From assembly GCA_016713725.1 (NCBI GenBank), contig JADJOO010000018.1:72406-136405 (forward strand): a stretch of DNA of 64,000 nt. Reading direction: 5' to 3'. The stretch's first letter is position 1. Each line of letters opens with the position of its first letter. This DNA is from Pseudomonadota bacterium. GTDB lineage: Bacteria > Pseudomonadota > Gammaproteobacteria > Steroidobacterales > Steroidobacteraceae. The translations under genes and the position numbers were made by a program. This document shows positions 9,246 through 17,979 of this stretch, piece by piece. Under the pieces are notes generated by a model. That model was given only the letters and a program-made list of their open reading frames with translations, did not search any database and was not told the origin of the DNA.

Positions 9246-9713
9246 ATGGCCGGCGCGCAGGCCATCCACGAACTCTGGATGCGTGGCGAGATCGGCGGCA
9301 ACGTCGAGCGTGCGCTGCAGCGGCTCTGGGACGCTGCGGCCGCGACCATCCCGGAATGGCTCCCGATGCGTCACGTGCAATGGCTGCCGCTGGCATACGA
9401 AGTCACTGCGCGCTTCGTTCCACCGCAGCGCGGACAATCCAACATCTATCTCGTGCTGCTCGACTACGGCGACAGTCGCCGTGATCCGTTCGGGCTGTAC
9501 GTGGGCATGAGTCACTATTCGCCTGCCCAGCGCTTCGAACAGCACAAGGCCGGGATTCGCGCGGCAGGCAGCGTACTGCAGCGAGGTCTCGAGGTCCTCA
9601 CGGGACCCACGCTGCACCTGCAGGGAATCACCCGCACCGATGCGGTGCGGATCGAGGAAGAACTGGCTGAAGCGTTGCGCGCCGAGGGACTCCTTGTGCA
9701 GGGCGGCCACTGA
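9246..9713 (+). CDS. GIY-YIG-like small protein
   Basis: A 155-residue protein. The central part (NIYLVLLDYG, FGLYVGMSHYSPAQRFEQHKAG) resembles a GIY-YIG nuclease core, with YLVLLD in the place of GIY, LYVGMS in the place of YIG, and a following Arg and His. The C-terminus RTDAVRIEEELAEAL could carry the conserved Glu. The reading frame stays open upstream of the ATG (SLWGEFASALEARDG), so the true start could lie earlier. It may be a small DNA nuclease or a degenerate family member. It lies before the hydrogenase operon with about 115 bp between. Confidence 0.6.
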   Translation: MAGAQAIHELWMRGEIGGNVERALQRLWDAAAATIPEWLPMRHVQWLPLAYEVTARFVPPQRGQSNIYLVLLDYGDSRRDPFGLYVGMSHYSPAQRFEQHKAGIRAAGSVLQRGLEVLTGPTLHLQGITRTDAVRIEEELAEALRAEGLLVQGGH

Positions 9714-9830
9714 CGATCGCGCTTTGCCGCGGGCCGAGTCCGGTTTTCCGCGATGGCGAGGCTGCCCCGGCACAGCGCAGTGTGTCGCTGCCGGACGAGC
9801 AGTCCGCCAGGAGGATCGCACATCGTCGCC

Positions 9831-11702
9831 ATGCCAGACACACAGGACGAGCTCGAGCCGCGCGTACGACGCATCATTTCGCGCTGGGGACACGATCCCG
9901 GTGCGCTCGTGCAGGTGTTGCGCGAGGTCCAGGAGGAGTTCGGCTACCTGCCGGGCCCCGCGCTCACGCTGGTCGCACGCCTGCTGCGCATCCCCTATTC
10001 GCGCGCCAAGGGCGTGGCGAGCTTCTACTCCTTCCTGTCCGACGAGCCGCTCGGCGCGTATCGCGTCCTGTTCTCGGACAACATCACTGACCGCATGGCC
10101 GGCAGCGAGTCCCTGCTGGAGGCGATGTGCTACCGCCTCTGGGCGGAGCCTGGGAAAGTCTCGCCGGACGGTCTCGTCAGCGTCGCGCGCACGTCGTGCA
10201 CCGGCATGTGCGACCAGGGGCCCGCGCTGCTGGTCAACGGTCGCGCCATCCCGTCGCTGACCAGTGAACGTGTCGAGCACCTCTGCGAGCTGATCCTTGC
10301 CCGCACGCCCGTCGACGAGTGGCCCGCCGAGTTCTTCGCCGTGCACGACAACGTGCGCCGTGCAGGCATCCTGCTTGGCCACACGCAGCAGCCCGGCGAC
10401 GCGATACGCGCGGCGCTGCAACGCGGCGCGGCGGGCTGGTCCGAGCACGCGGCAAACGAACGCTCCTGGCGCGAGGCGTACGTGGGTGCCGCGCAGGGAC
10501 CGATCGCAACCCTCGAGGAGATCAAGCGCTCGAACCTGCGCGGCCGTGGCGGCGCGGGTTTCACCACCGGCGTCAAGTGGGAAGCATGCCGCCAGGCCAC
10601 GGGCCTGACGCGCTTCGTGGTGTGCAACGCCGACGAAGGCGAGCCGGGCACGTTCAAGGATCGCGTGCTGCTGACGAGTCACGCCGACCTTGTATTCGAG
10701 GGCATGACGATCGCGGCCTATGCGATCGGCGCCAGCCTGGGATTTCTTTACTTGCGCGGCGAGTATCGCTACCTGCTCGAGCCCCTGGAGGCGACGCTGC
10801 AGCACCGCCGCGCTGCCAACCTGCTCGGCAACGGCATCTGCGGCCAACCCGGTTTCGATTTCGACATCCGCATCCACGTCGGCGCGGGCTCCTACGTGTG
10901 CGGCGAAGAGTCCGCCCTCATCGAGTCGCTCGAGGGCAAGCGCGGCGTGCCACGCAATCGTCCGCCATACCCCGTCACGAACGGGTACAAGCAGCAGCCG
11001 ACGATCGTGAACAACGTCGAGACGCTGTGCGCCACCGCGTTGATTGCCGTCCGGGGCGGCGACTGGTACCGCTCGCTCGGCACGCTCAAGTCGTCCGGCA
11101 CCAAGATCCTCTCCGTGGCGGGCGACGTCGCGCGTCCGGGCCTGTACGAGTATCCGTTCGGCGTGACGCTGCGCCAGGTGCTGGAGGACTGCGGCGCTGC
11201 GGGCACGCAGGCGATACAGATCAGCGGCCCGTCCGGCGTCTGCGTCGATGCGACCGAGTTCGGTCGCCGCATTGCCTTCGAGGACCTGCCCACGGCCGGC
11301 GCGTTCACCGTGTTCGATGCCAGCCGCGACATGTTCGACGTGGCGCACAACTACGCGCAGTTCTTTGCGCACGAGAGCTGCGGCTTCTGCACGCCGTGCC
11401 GCGTCGGCACCTCGATGCTGGTCGCGTCGATGGACAAGATCCGTGCGGGCAACGGCACGCAGCACGACGTCGGCGAAATAGACCGGCTGAACAAGGTGCT
11501 GCTGATGTCGGCCCACTGCGGCCTCGGCCACACGGCCTGCAACCCGGTGCTCGACACGCTCAAGCGCTTCCGCCCGGCCTACGAGCGCAAGCTGCGCTCG
11601 CTCGATTTCGCGCCGGCGTTCGACCTCGACGGCGCGCTGCATCGCGCCCGGAAGATGACCGGCCGCGACGACGCCGACGCGCACCTGGAGGCACACCCGT
11701 GA
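9831..11702 (+). CDS. hoxF: NAD-reducing hydrogenase diaphorase subunit HoxF
   Basis: FMN- and NAD-binding subunit of the bidirectional NAD-linked [NiFe] hydrogenase (group 3d type), 623 residues. The first ~170 residues are NuoE-like (RIISRWGHDPGALVQVLREVQ; TSCTGMC). The rest is NuoF-like: GRGGAGF (NAD/FMN loop), CNADEGEPGTFKDR, GAGSYVCGEESALIESLEG, and the [4Fe-4S] cluster motif ESCGFCTPCRVGT with a later Cys after HCGLGH. The start MPDTQDELEP was chosen from the upstream AGGAGG, although the spacing is long. Its stop overlaps the hoxU start (GTGA). Confidence 0.94.
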   Translation: MPDTQDELEPRVRRIISRWGHDPGALVQVLREVQEEFGYLPGPALTLVARLLRIPYSRAKGVASFYSFLSDEPLGAYRVLFSDNITDRMAGSESLLEAMCYRLWAEPGKVSPDGLVSVARTSCTGMCDQGPALLVNGRAIPSLTSERVEHLCELILARTPVDEWPAEFFAVHDNVRRAGILLGHTQQPGDAIRAALQRGAAGWSEHAANERSWREAYVGAAQGPIATLEEIKRSNLRGRGGAGFTTGVKWEACRQATGLTRFVVCNADEGEPGTFKDRVLLTSHADLVFEGMTIAAYAIGASLGFLYLRGEYRYLLEPLEATLQHRRAANLLGNGICGQPGFDFDIRIHVGAGSYVCGEESALIESLEGKRGVPRNRPPYPVTNGYKQQPTIVNNVETLCATALIAVRGGDWYRSLGTLKSSGTKILSVAGDVARPGLYEYPFGVTLRQVLEDCGAAGTQAIQISGPSGVCVDATEFGRRIAFEDLPTAGAFTVFDASRDMFDVAHNYAQFFAHESCGFCTPCRVGTSMLVASMDKIRAGNGTQHDVGEIDRLNKVLLMSAHCGLGHTACNPVLDTLKRFRPAYERKLRSLDFAPAFDLDGALHRARKMTGRDDADAHLEAHP

Positions 11703-12433
11703 ACGAACGGCCGAGCTTTCTCCTCGACGGCGACGAGGTGCCATTCGATCCCGGGCAGACGGTGATGCAGGCGGCGCTCGCGGCCGGGCGCTACATCCCG
11801 CACCTCTGCTATCACCCGGAGTTCACGCCGCATGGCAGTTGCAAGCTCTGCACCGCCAGGGTCAATGGCCGGCTGATGGCCGCGTGCACCACGCCGGCCG
11901 GGATCGCGACCGAAGTCGAAAGCGAAACGGAAGAGTTGAACGACCTGCGACGCACGCTGGTGCAGATGCTGTTCGCCGAGGGCAATCACTTCTGCCCATC
12001 CTGCGAGAGGAGCGGCAACTGCGTGCTGCAGGCCCTTGGCTACGATCTCGGGGTGATGACCGCGGGATTCCGCCACCTGTTTCCGGACCGTCCCGTGGAT
12101 GCCTCGCACCCCGAGATCCTGCTCGACTTCAACCGCTGCATCCTCTGCGAGCTGTGCGTGCGCGCGGCACGCGAAGTGGACGGCAAGCACGTCTTCTCGC
12201 TGGCTGGCCGCGGCATCGGCAAGCACCTGATCGTGAACGCGGAGTCCGGGCGGCTGGTGGACACCGACGTGAAGGTCACCGACAAGGCCGTCGAGGTGTG
12301 CCCGGTGGGCGTGATCCTGCGCAAGCGTGTCGGGTTCGCCACGCCGATCGGCGCGCGCCGCTACGACCAGTCGCCGATCAGTGCGCAGGCGCTCGCGGAT
12401 GCGCCGCGCCCGCTGGAGCGCAACCATGACTGA
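11699..12433 (+). CDS. hoxU: NAD-reducing hydrogenase diaphorase subunit HoxU
   Basis: Iron-sulfur electron-transfer subunit (NuoG-N-terminal-like), 244 residues. It carries a plant-type [2Fe-2S] motif (CYHPEFTPHGSCKLC ... AAC), the His/Cys cluster HFCPSCERSGNC, and a ferredoxin segment CILCELCVRAAREVDG with a distal CPVGVI. It starts with GTG overlapping the hoxF stop and overlaps hoxY by 8 nt, so the subunits are translationally coupled. It passes electrons between the HoxY proximal cluster and HoxF. Confidence 0.94.
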   Translation: MNERPSFLLDGDEVPFDPGQTVMQAALAAGRYIPHLCYHPEFTPHGSCKLCTARVNGRLMAACTTPAGIATEVESETEELNDLRRTLVQMLFAEGNHFCPSCERSGNCVLQALGYDLGVMTAGFRHLFPDRPVDASHPEILLDFNRCILCELCVRAAREVDGKHVFSLAGRGIGKHLIVNAESGRLVDTDVKVTDKAVEVCPVGVILRKRVGFATPIGARRYDQSPISAQALADAPRPLERNHD

Positions 12434-12977
12434 AGGCACCCGGCGCAAGCTCAAGGTCGCGACGACTTCGCTCGCCGGCTGCTTCGGTTGCCACATGTCG
12501 CTGCTCGACATCGACGAACGGCTGTTCCTGCTGCTCGAGCGCATCGAGTTCGATCGTTCGCCGCTCACCGACATCAAGCACTGCGGGCCGTGCGACATCG
12601 GCATCATCGAGGGCGGCATCTGCAACGCGGAGAACGTGCACGTGCTGCGCGAGTTTCGCGCCAATTGCAAGATCCTGGTGGCGATGGGCGCCTGCGCGGT
12701 GACGGGCGGCCTGCCCGCGCAGCGCAACCACCTCGACCTCGGCCTGTGCCTGCAGGAGGTGTACCTGACCGATCCGGGCGTGGCCCAGGGCATGATCCCC
12801 AACGATCCCGAGTTGCCGCTGCCGCTCGACAAAGTGCATCCGCTGCACGAAGTGGTGAAGATCGACTATTTCATCCCGGGCTGCCCGCCGTCGGCCGACG
12901 CGATCTGGAAATTCCTCACTGACCTGATCGAGGGCCGCACGCCGAAACTCGGCCACGGCCTGATTCACTACGATTGA
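12426..12977 (+). CDS. hoxY: [NiFe] hydrogenase small subunit HoxY
   Basis: Small subunit of the soluble hydrogenase, 183 residues, cytoplasmic (no Tat signal). It holds the proximal [4Fe-4S] cluster with Cys in LAGCFGCHMS, HCGPCDIGIIEGG, GACAVTGG and IPGCPPSADA. The start MTEGTRRKLK at 12426 overlaps hoxU. hoxH follows after 16 nt. The short length without medial or distal cluster domains is normal for HoxY. Confidence 0.95.
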   Translation: MTEGTRRKLKVATTSLAGCFGCHMSLLDIDERLFLLLERIEFDRSPLTDIKHCGPCDIGIIEGGICNAENVHVLREFRANCKILVAMGACAVTGGLPAQRNHLDLGLCLQEVYLTDPGVAQGMIPNDPELPLPLDKVHPLHEVVKIDYFIPGCPPSADAIWKFLTDLIEGRTPKLGHGLIHYD

Positions 12978-12993
12978 GCAGGGTCCGCCCGCA

Positions 12994-14460
12994 ATGAGCA
13001 CGCTTCCGCTGGAAACCGCCGCCCACCCCGAGCAGCTGCGCCGCGTGGTGATCGAACCGCTGTCGCGCGTCGAGGGCCACGGCAAGGTCACGCTGCTGCT
13101 GGACGAGGACGGCCACGTCCAGCAGGCGCGACTGCACATCGTGGAATTCCGCGCCTTCGAGAAGTTCATCCAGGGCCGGCCGTACTGGGAAGTACCGGTG
13201 ATGGTGCAGCGCCTGTGCGGCATCTGCCCGGTGAGCCATCACCTCGCGGCGTGCAAGGCGCTCGACCAGGTGGTCGGCGCGACGACGCTCACGCCCACGG
13301 CGGAGAAGATCCGACGCCTGATGCACTACGGGCAGATCCTGCAGTCGCACGCGCTGCATTTCTTCCACCTGTCGTCGCCCGACCTGCTGTTCGGCTTCGG
13401 TTCCGACGTCGCGCGCCGCAACATCGTGGGCATCGCGGCAGCGTATCCCGACATCGCCCGGCAGGGCGTGCTGTTGCGCAAGTACGGCCAGGAAGTCGTC
13501 CGCCACACGGCGGGCAAGCGCATCCACGGCACCGGCTCGGTGCCCGGCGGCGTGAACAAGAGCCTCACGGCCGCCGAGCGCGACGAGTTGCAGAAAGACA
13601 TCTACCAGATGATCGCGTGGAGCCGCGACGCCGTGCGGCTGGTCAGGCAACTCTTCGAGCAGGACCTCGCGACCTACCGCAGCTTCGGCACGTTCGAGGC
13701 GCGGACGCTGAGCCTCGTGCGTGCCGACGGCGCGATGGACCTCTATCACGGCGGACTGCGCGCACAAGGCGCGGACGGCGGGACGATCTTCGATCACGTG
13801 GACTACGGCCACTACTGGGAGCAGATCTCCGAGGAAGTGAAGGCCTGGTCGTACATGAAGTTCCCGTACCTGCGCGCGCTCGGTCACGAGAACGGCTGGT
13901 ACCGTGTAGGTCCGCTGACCCGCGTCACCCGCTGTGATTTCATTCCCACGCCGCTCGCCGACCGCGAACGGCGCGAGTTCATGGCGTTTGACGACGGACG
14001 CGCCGCGCTGTCCACGCTCGGCTTTCACTGGGCGCGCATGATCGAGATGCTGCACGCGGCCGAAGCGATCAAGGACCTGCTGCACGACGGCGACCTCCTC
14101 GGCACCGATCTCATCACGGGCGGCAAGCGGCAGGCGCGCGGCGTGGGCGTCATCGAGGCGCCGCGCGGCACGCTCATACACCACTACCGCGTGGACGAGA
14201 ACGACCAGGTGGTGCGCGCGAACCTGATCGTGTCGACGACGCACAACAACCATGCGATGAACGTGGCGATCCGCGAGGTAGCGCGCCAGTACCTGGACGG
14301 GCGCACGCTGACCGAGGGCCTGCTCAATCACATCGAAGTGGCCGTGCGTGCGTTCGATCCCTGTCTTTCATGCGCGACCCACGCGGTCGGCAGGATGCCG
14401 CTGTCGGTGGACCTGCTCGACGCCGACGGCTCGATCGCAGACTCGATGGTGCGCGGATGA
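12994..14460 (+). CDS. hoxH: [NiFe] hydrogenase large subunit HoxH
   Basis: Catalytic subunit carrying the Ni-Fe(CN)2CO centre, 488 residues. The four Ni/Fe cysteines are present: L1 motif RLCGICPVSHH (Cys75, Cys78) and L2 motif DPCLSCATH (Cys457, Cys460, with His463). About 24 residues remain after the L2 motif and would be cut off by HoxW during maturation. PLSRVEGHG near the N-terminus is typical. All active-site residues are intact, so the enzyme should be functional if maturation (Hyp) genes exist elsewhere; none is in this window. Confidence 0.97.
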   Translation: MSTLPLETAAHPEQLRRVVIEPLSRVEGHGKVTLLLDEDGHVQQARLHIVEFRAFEKFIQGRPYWEVPVMVQRLCGICPVSHHLAACKALDQVVGATTLTPTAEKIRRLMHYGQILQSHALHFFHLSSPDLLFGFGSDVARRNIVGIAAAYPDIARQGVLLRKYGQEVVRHTAGKRIHGTGSVPGGVNKSLTAAERDELQKDIYQMIAWSRDAVRLVRQLFEQDLATYRSFGTFEARTLSLVRADGAMDLYHGGLRAQGADGGTIFDHVDYGHYWEQISEEVKAWSYMKFPYLRALGHENGWYRVGPLTRVTRCDFIPTPLADRERREFMAFDDGRAALSTLGFHWARMIEMLHAAEAIKDLLHDGDLLGTDLITGGKRQARGVGVIEAPRGTLIHHYRVDENDQVVRANLIVSTTHNNHAMNVAIREVARQYLDGRTLTEGLLNHIEVAVRAFDPCLSCATHAVGRMPLSVDLLDADGSIADSMVRG

Positions 14461-14900
14461 AGGTCGCGCCTACGCTCGTGTTTGCCGTCGGCAACCCGAG
14501 CCGGGGCGACGATGCCGTGGGTCCGCTGCTGGCGGCAAGACTCGAAGCGGCGGACGTGCCGGGCGTCGAGGTGCTGGTCGACTTCCAGTGGCAGGTCGAG
14601 CACGCGCTCGACCTTGCCGGGCGCGAACGCGTGATCTTCGTCGATGCCTGTGTCGACGCGGAGGCGCCATTCGTCGAGCGCGAGGTCTGCGCCGACGCAG
14701 GATTCGCGCACACCAGCCACTCGCTGGCGCCGGCACAGGTGCTGGAAACGTATCGGCGCGTCATGGGCGCCAACCCGCCGCCCGCGCTGCTGTTCGGCGT
14801 GCGCGCCCATCGCTTCGAACTCGGCGCGGGGTTGTCCCCCGACACCGAGCGTGCCAGCCAGGCCGCGTGGCCGCGACTGCTGGAACTCTGCCGCCGCTGA
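14457..14900 (+). CDS. hoxW: Hydrogenase maturation endopeptidase HoxW
   Basis: Ni-dependent protease that removes the C-terminal tail of HoxH; 147 residues. It shows the HyaD/HybD family start VFAVGNPSRGDDAVGPLLA with the metal-binding Glu/Asp positions, then VDFQWQVEHALDL, IFVDA and HTSHSLAPAQVL (His ligand). Its ATG overlaps the hoxH stop (ATGA), the last gene of hoxFUYHW. It converges with the DUF3011 gene with a 6-nt gap. Confidence 0.93.
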   Translation: MKVAPTLVFAVGNPSRGDDAVGPLLAARLEAADVPGVEVLVDFQWQVEHALDLAGRERVIFVDACVDAEAPFVEREVCADAGFAHTSHSLAPAQVLETYRRVMGANPPPALLFGVRAHRFELGAGLSPDTERASQAAWPRLLELCRR

Positions 14901-14906
14901 TTCCGC

Positions 14907-15920
14907 TCAGGTGCCGGACAGCACGTCGAGGCGAACCTGCCCGCTCTGCGACGAGTATGTGCAGCCCAGGTTGCGCGTTTCGCCCTTTGGCATCCGCACC
15001 CGTAGCTGCATGCGGTAGCCGCCCGGCATCGCTACGGCTGCGTTCTGCTGCAGGATGCGTCCGCCGCGGCGTTGCACTTCGTTGCTACAGGCTTGCTCCG
15101 CCCGGGCCTGGCCCGAGCCACCCGACCCGCTGCTGTTGCCCCGCACCTTTTCGAAACGCCCGCGGCATCCGGCCGTCACCCAGATCACGCCGTTGCGCGT
15201 GCCCCAGGTCGAGTTCGCGCGGCACCGTCCGTTGCTGTTATCGCGCAAGAGGCGGCCGAAGTAGCCTGCACCGATCGCGCATTCACGGTAGCGATCGCCA
15301 TCCGAGTTGCAGTCCAGCACGTTGGCGCCACCGCCCCCGCCCCCGCTCCCGCCGCCCCAGCCTCCGCGGGTGACCTCGAACCTGGCGCGGCAGCCATTGG
15401 CGACCCAGACGCGGTCGCCGCGCTGGCCCCAGCTCTGGCCTTCGACGCAGCGCGCGTCGGACAGCCGCTTCACCAGTACGGCACGGCCCTTCACCGGCAG
15501 CTGGCATTCGCGGTACTTCATGTCGACCGACGCGCAGTTGAACTGCATGCGATCGTCGCCGTCGTCGTCGTAACCCCAGCCGAAGCCATAGAGGTTGACG
15601 TCGCCCGTGCGGGTTTCGACAAAACACGAACCGTTCGTGACATGCCCGCGTTGGTTGCGCACGCGCAGATCGATCGACCAGCCTTCGCGGAGCTGCCGGA
15701 AGTTGCTCGTGTCCAGCACCGTGAACCCGCGCCGGTTGGCTTCGCGCACACAGTCGCTCTGCGCAGAGCGGGTCTGCGGCGCCGGCGCCTGCTTGAGCGC
15801 TGGCTGCTTGACGGGCGCACGCGCAGCCGGAGCGACATCGTCCTTGGCCCAGCCCGACGCAGGCACGGAGGCGGCCACCGCCAGCAAGGCGGCGAGGAAC
15901 GGACGGGCAATCGATCGCAT
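14907..15920 (-). CDS. Secreted DUF3011 repeat protein
   Basis: A 337-residue exported protein: signal peptide ending SGWAK, then a Pro/Ala/Lys-rich linker. Two DUF3011-type repeats each have paired Cys, a YRECQ/YRECA segment, a Gly-rich WGQRGDRVWV / WGTRNGVIWV strand and GCRARFEV / GCRGRFEK. A Gly-rich spacer separates them (about residues 188-201). DUF3011 is thought to be a cell-envelope or lectin-like module; its function is not established. The start has a GGAGAG ribosome site. Confidence 0.8.
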   Translation of the reverse strand: MRSIARPFLAALLAVAASVPASGWAKDDVAPAARAPVKQPALKQAPAPQTRSAQSDCVREANRRGFTVLDTSNFRQLREGWSIDLRVRNQRGHVTNGSCFVETRTGDVNLYGFGWGYDDDGDDRMQFNCASVDMKYRECQLPVKGRAVLVKRLSDARCVEGQSWGQRGDRVWVANGCRARFEVTRGGWGGGSGGGGGGANVLDCNSDGDRYRECAIGAGYFGRLLRDNSNGRCRANSTWGTRNGVIWVTAGCRGRFEKVRGNSSGSGGSGQARAEQACSNEVQRRGGRILQQNAAVAMPGGYRMQLRVRMPKGETRNLGCTYSSQSGQVRLDVLSGT

Positions 15921-16116
15921 GGGGGCTCTCCGAGCGGTTCAGGGTCGTCCAATCCGGACAACGGTCGAGGGGCGATATCGTTGACCGTACGCCAACGGCG
16001 GCGCAATCAGTAGCGCCGACCGGGTTGATTGGTTTGCTGCGCCGCAGCAGGCACACGATTTTGCCGGGGTGTCGTTTTCATGCGCCAGCACACGGAAAAG
16101 AAGACTTACGGATCAG

Positions 16117-16138
16117 ATAGTTGGTTGAAAGTAACTAT
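16117..16138. promoter_or_regulatory. Inverted repeat upstream of desaturase
   Basis: ATAGTT-N10-AACTAT, a 6-bp dyad at operator-like spacing, 73 bp before the desaturase start. It may bind a regulator of membrane fluidity. It does not match the FabR/DesT consensus I know. Confidence 0.35.
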
Positions 16139-16210
16139 GCCTCGGCTGGACCCGGCCGTTAGACTACAGGGCTATTGGACGTAAACAGTGACGACTAACG
16201 GAACCTCCTG

Positions 16211-17383
16211 ATGCACAACGACACCGACACCGTCGCGCGCGCGCCCGAGCATGCTCCCATCAACTGGGTCACCACGATCCTGTTCACGGCATTGCCCTTG
16301 ACTGCCGTCACGGTGGTGCCCTGGTATGGCTTCACGCATGGGTTCAGCCTCGCTGCCTGGGTGCTGGCGCTCGTGTCCCTGTGGGCATGCGGCATCGCGA
16401 TCACGGCGGGCTATCACCGCCTGTGGGCGCACCGCGCCTACAACGCGCACTGGCTGGTGCGAACATTCCTGATGCTGTTCGGCGCGATGGCACTGCAGAA
16501 CAGCATCCTGGTGTGGGGCTCGCAGCACCGCACCCATCACCGCTTCGTCGACGACTGGGACAAGGATCCTTACAGCGCGAAGCGCGGGTTCTGGTTTTCG
16601 CACATGGGCTGGATCCTGCGCGACTACCCGAGCGGCAGGAACGATTTTTCGAACGCGCGCGACCTCGAGCGCGATCCCATCGTCATGTTCCAGCACCGGT
16701 TCTACATCCCGCTCACGGTCTTCATGAACGTGGCGGTGCCGCTGCTCGCGGGTTGGGCCGTGGGCGACGTGTGGGGCGTGTTCCTGCTCGCGGGCATCCT
16801 GCGTCTCGTGATCAACCACCACTTCACGTGGTTCATCAACTCGCTGGCCCACATGTGGGGCTCGCAGCCGTACACGGACGAGAACACTGCCCGGGACAAC
16901 CCGGTGCTGGCGTTCCTGACGTACGGCGAGGGTTATCACAACTTTCACCACATCTTCCAGAACGACTACCGCAACGGCGTGAAGTGGTGGCACTACGACC
17001 CGACCAAGTGGCTGATCGCAGGCCTGTCGTACGTGGGTCTGGCAGACAACTTGAAACGCGTGCCTGATCTCTGGATCCAGCGGTCGCAAGTCGCCATGCA
17101 GTTCAAGCGCGTCGAACGGGCGCTCGAGGCGCGGCGCAATCGGCAGGGCGACGAGCAAGTCGATCGCCTGAAGGCCCGCGTCGCCGAAGAGTACGCGGCG
17201 TTCCGCAAGTCGGTCGAGGAATGGGGCAAGGTACGCGACCAGTGGGTGACGGACCGCAAGCAGCGCCTGTTGCAGCGCTGGGAAGAGACCAACTTCCGCC
17301 TGCAGCTGAAGCAGATCGAGCAGGGGCTGCACCTGCAGCGCCGCCGCCTGCGCGCGATGAGCAAGGCGTCGCTCGCCGCCTGA
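16211..17383 (+). CDS. Delta-9-type fatty acid (acyl-CoA/acyl-lipid) desaturase
   Basis: Membrane di-iron desaturase introducing a double bond into saturated acyl chains; 390 residues. Histidine boxes are HRLWAH (HX4H), HRTHHR (HXXHH) and HNFHH (HXXHH), and NHHFTWFINSLAHMWG adds a further His. Four hydrophobic spans are visible, two before the first box and two in the middle. After residue ~300 there is a charged, probably coiled-coil tail of about 90 residues (ALEARRNRQGDEQ, VRDQWVTDRKQR) not needed for catalysis. The leader has no Shine-Dalgarno; it carries AACCTCCTG just before the ATG, resembling the 16S rRNA tail instead. A terminator follows at 17475. Confidence 0.9.
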   Translation: MHNDTDTVARAPEHAPINWVTTILFTALPLTAVTVVPWYGFTHGFSLAAWVLALVSLWACGIAITAGYHRLWAHRAYNAHWLVRTFLMLFGAMALQNSILVWGSQHRTHHRFVDDWDKDPYSAKRGFWFSHMGWILRDYPSGRNDFSNARDLERDPIVMFQHRFYIPLTVFMNVAVPLLAGWAVGDVWGVFLLAGILRLVINHHFTWFINSLAHMWGSQPYTDENTARDNPVLAFLTYGEGYHNFHHIFQNDYRNGVKWWHYDPTKWLIAGLSYVGLADNLKRVPDLWIQRSQVAMQFKRVERALEARRNRQGDEQVDRLKARVAEEYAAFRKSVEEWGKVRDQWVTDRKQRLLQRWEETNFRLQLKQIEQGLHLQRRRLRAMSKASLAA

Positions 17384-17386
17384 CAG

Positions 17387-17423
17387 AAGGGGTTAGGGGA
17401 TAGGGGTTGGGGGTTAGTCGGAA
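17387..17423 (+). repeat. G-rich GGGGTTAGGGG repeat, copy 1
   Basis: Four to five G-tracts separated by TTA/ATA/TT, ending in TTAGTCGGAA, beginning 4 nt after the desaturase stop. It has G-quadruplex-forming potential. A second copy with the same ending lies at 32665-32711. Confidence 0.7.
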
Positions 17424-17474
17424 CGCTGCAGCTTCATCCCGACACTTCCAGCCAACCTGACTCGCCATCGAGAG

Positions 17475-17503
17475 TGCCCGTGACGTCCGTCACGGGCATT
17501 TTC
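17475..17503 (+). terminator. Rho-independent terminator after desaturase
   Basis: Perfect 10-bp stem TGCCCGTGAC/GTCACGGGCA with a GTCC loop, followed by TTTTCGTTT. It ends plus-strand transcription from the desaturase before the GFA gene. Confidence 0.85.
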
Positions 17504-17579
17504 GTTTGGCACTGTCACCGGACTGTGTGGGACGGTGTGAGTCAGAACGACCGGCGTACTTGGTTCGTAGGGAGGTCTC

Positions 17580-17979
17580 ATGGCCAGGGGCGAGTGCAAT
17601 TGCGGTGCGGTCCGATTTGAGATCGACGCGGACCTTACTGATGTCTTCGTTTGCCACTGCTCGATTTGTCGCAGATCCACGGGGAGCAATGGCATCGCGG
17701 TGGTCGTCGTTGCGAATGACCGACTCCGGTGGACTCAGGGGGGAAGATCACATCGTGATGTGGAGCAAGCCGAATGCAGACTGGCAGACATGGTTCTGCC
17801 GGGTCTGCGGCTCGCCGGTTCCCGGCCGCAACGACCCGGCAAGAATGTTCGTGCCGGCGGGTTCCCTGACCGAAGGGGGTGACGCGCTCAGGGTCGCCCA
17901 CCACGTCTGGGTGGGCTCGAAGGCCGCCTGGGACGAAATCGGCGATTCAGGCAAGCAACACGCGGAGCAGTTTCGGTGA
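17580..17979 (+). CDS. GFA/CENP-V family zinc protein, frameshifted
   Basis: A Mss4-fold zinc protein of the glutathione-dependent formaldehyde-activating (GFA) family. The N-terminal frame has GECNCGAVRFEID and VCHCSICRRSTGSN (zinc Cys pairs). The C-terminal frame has EDHIVMWSKPNADWQTWFC, then RVCGSPVPG (second CxxC). The two frames meet at a run of six G at 17738-17743; one extra G restores QGGEDHIVMW, so a homopolymer error is likely. With the correction it is about 133 residues, normal for the family. Many members have no proven activity. Its stop overlaps the GTG start of the next gene. Confidence 0.8.

Noticed and set aside
9192..11744. 850-residue minus-strand open frame
   Set aside because: It is antisense to hoxF/hoxU, has Arg/Ala/His-rich composition and no motifs; a high-GC shadow frame.
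12916..14331. 471-residue minus-strand open frame
   Set aside because: Antisense to hoxH, which has all catalytic motifs; shadow frame.
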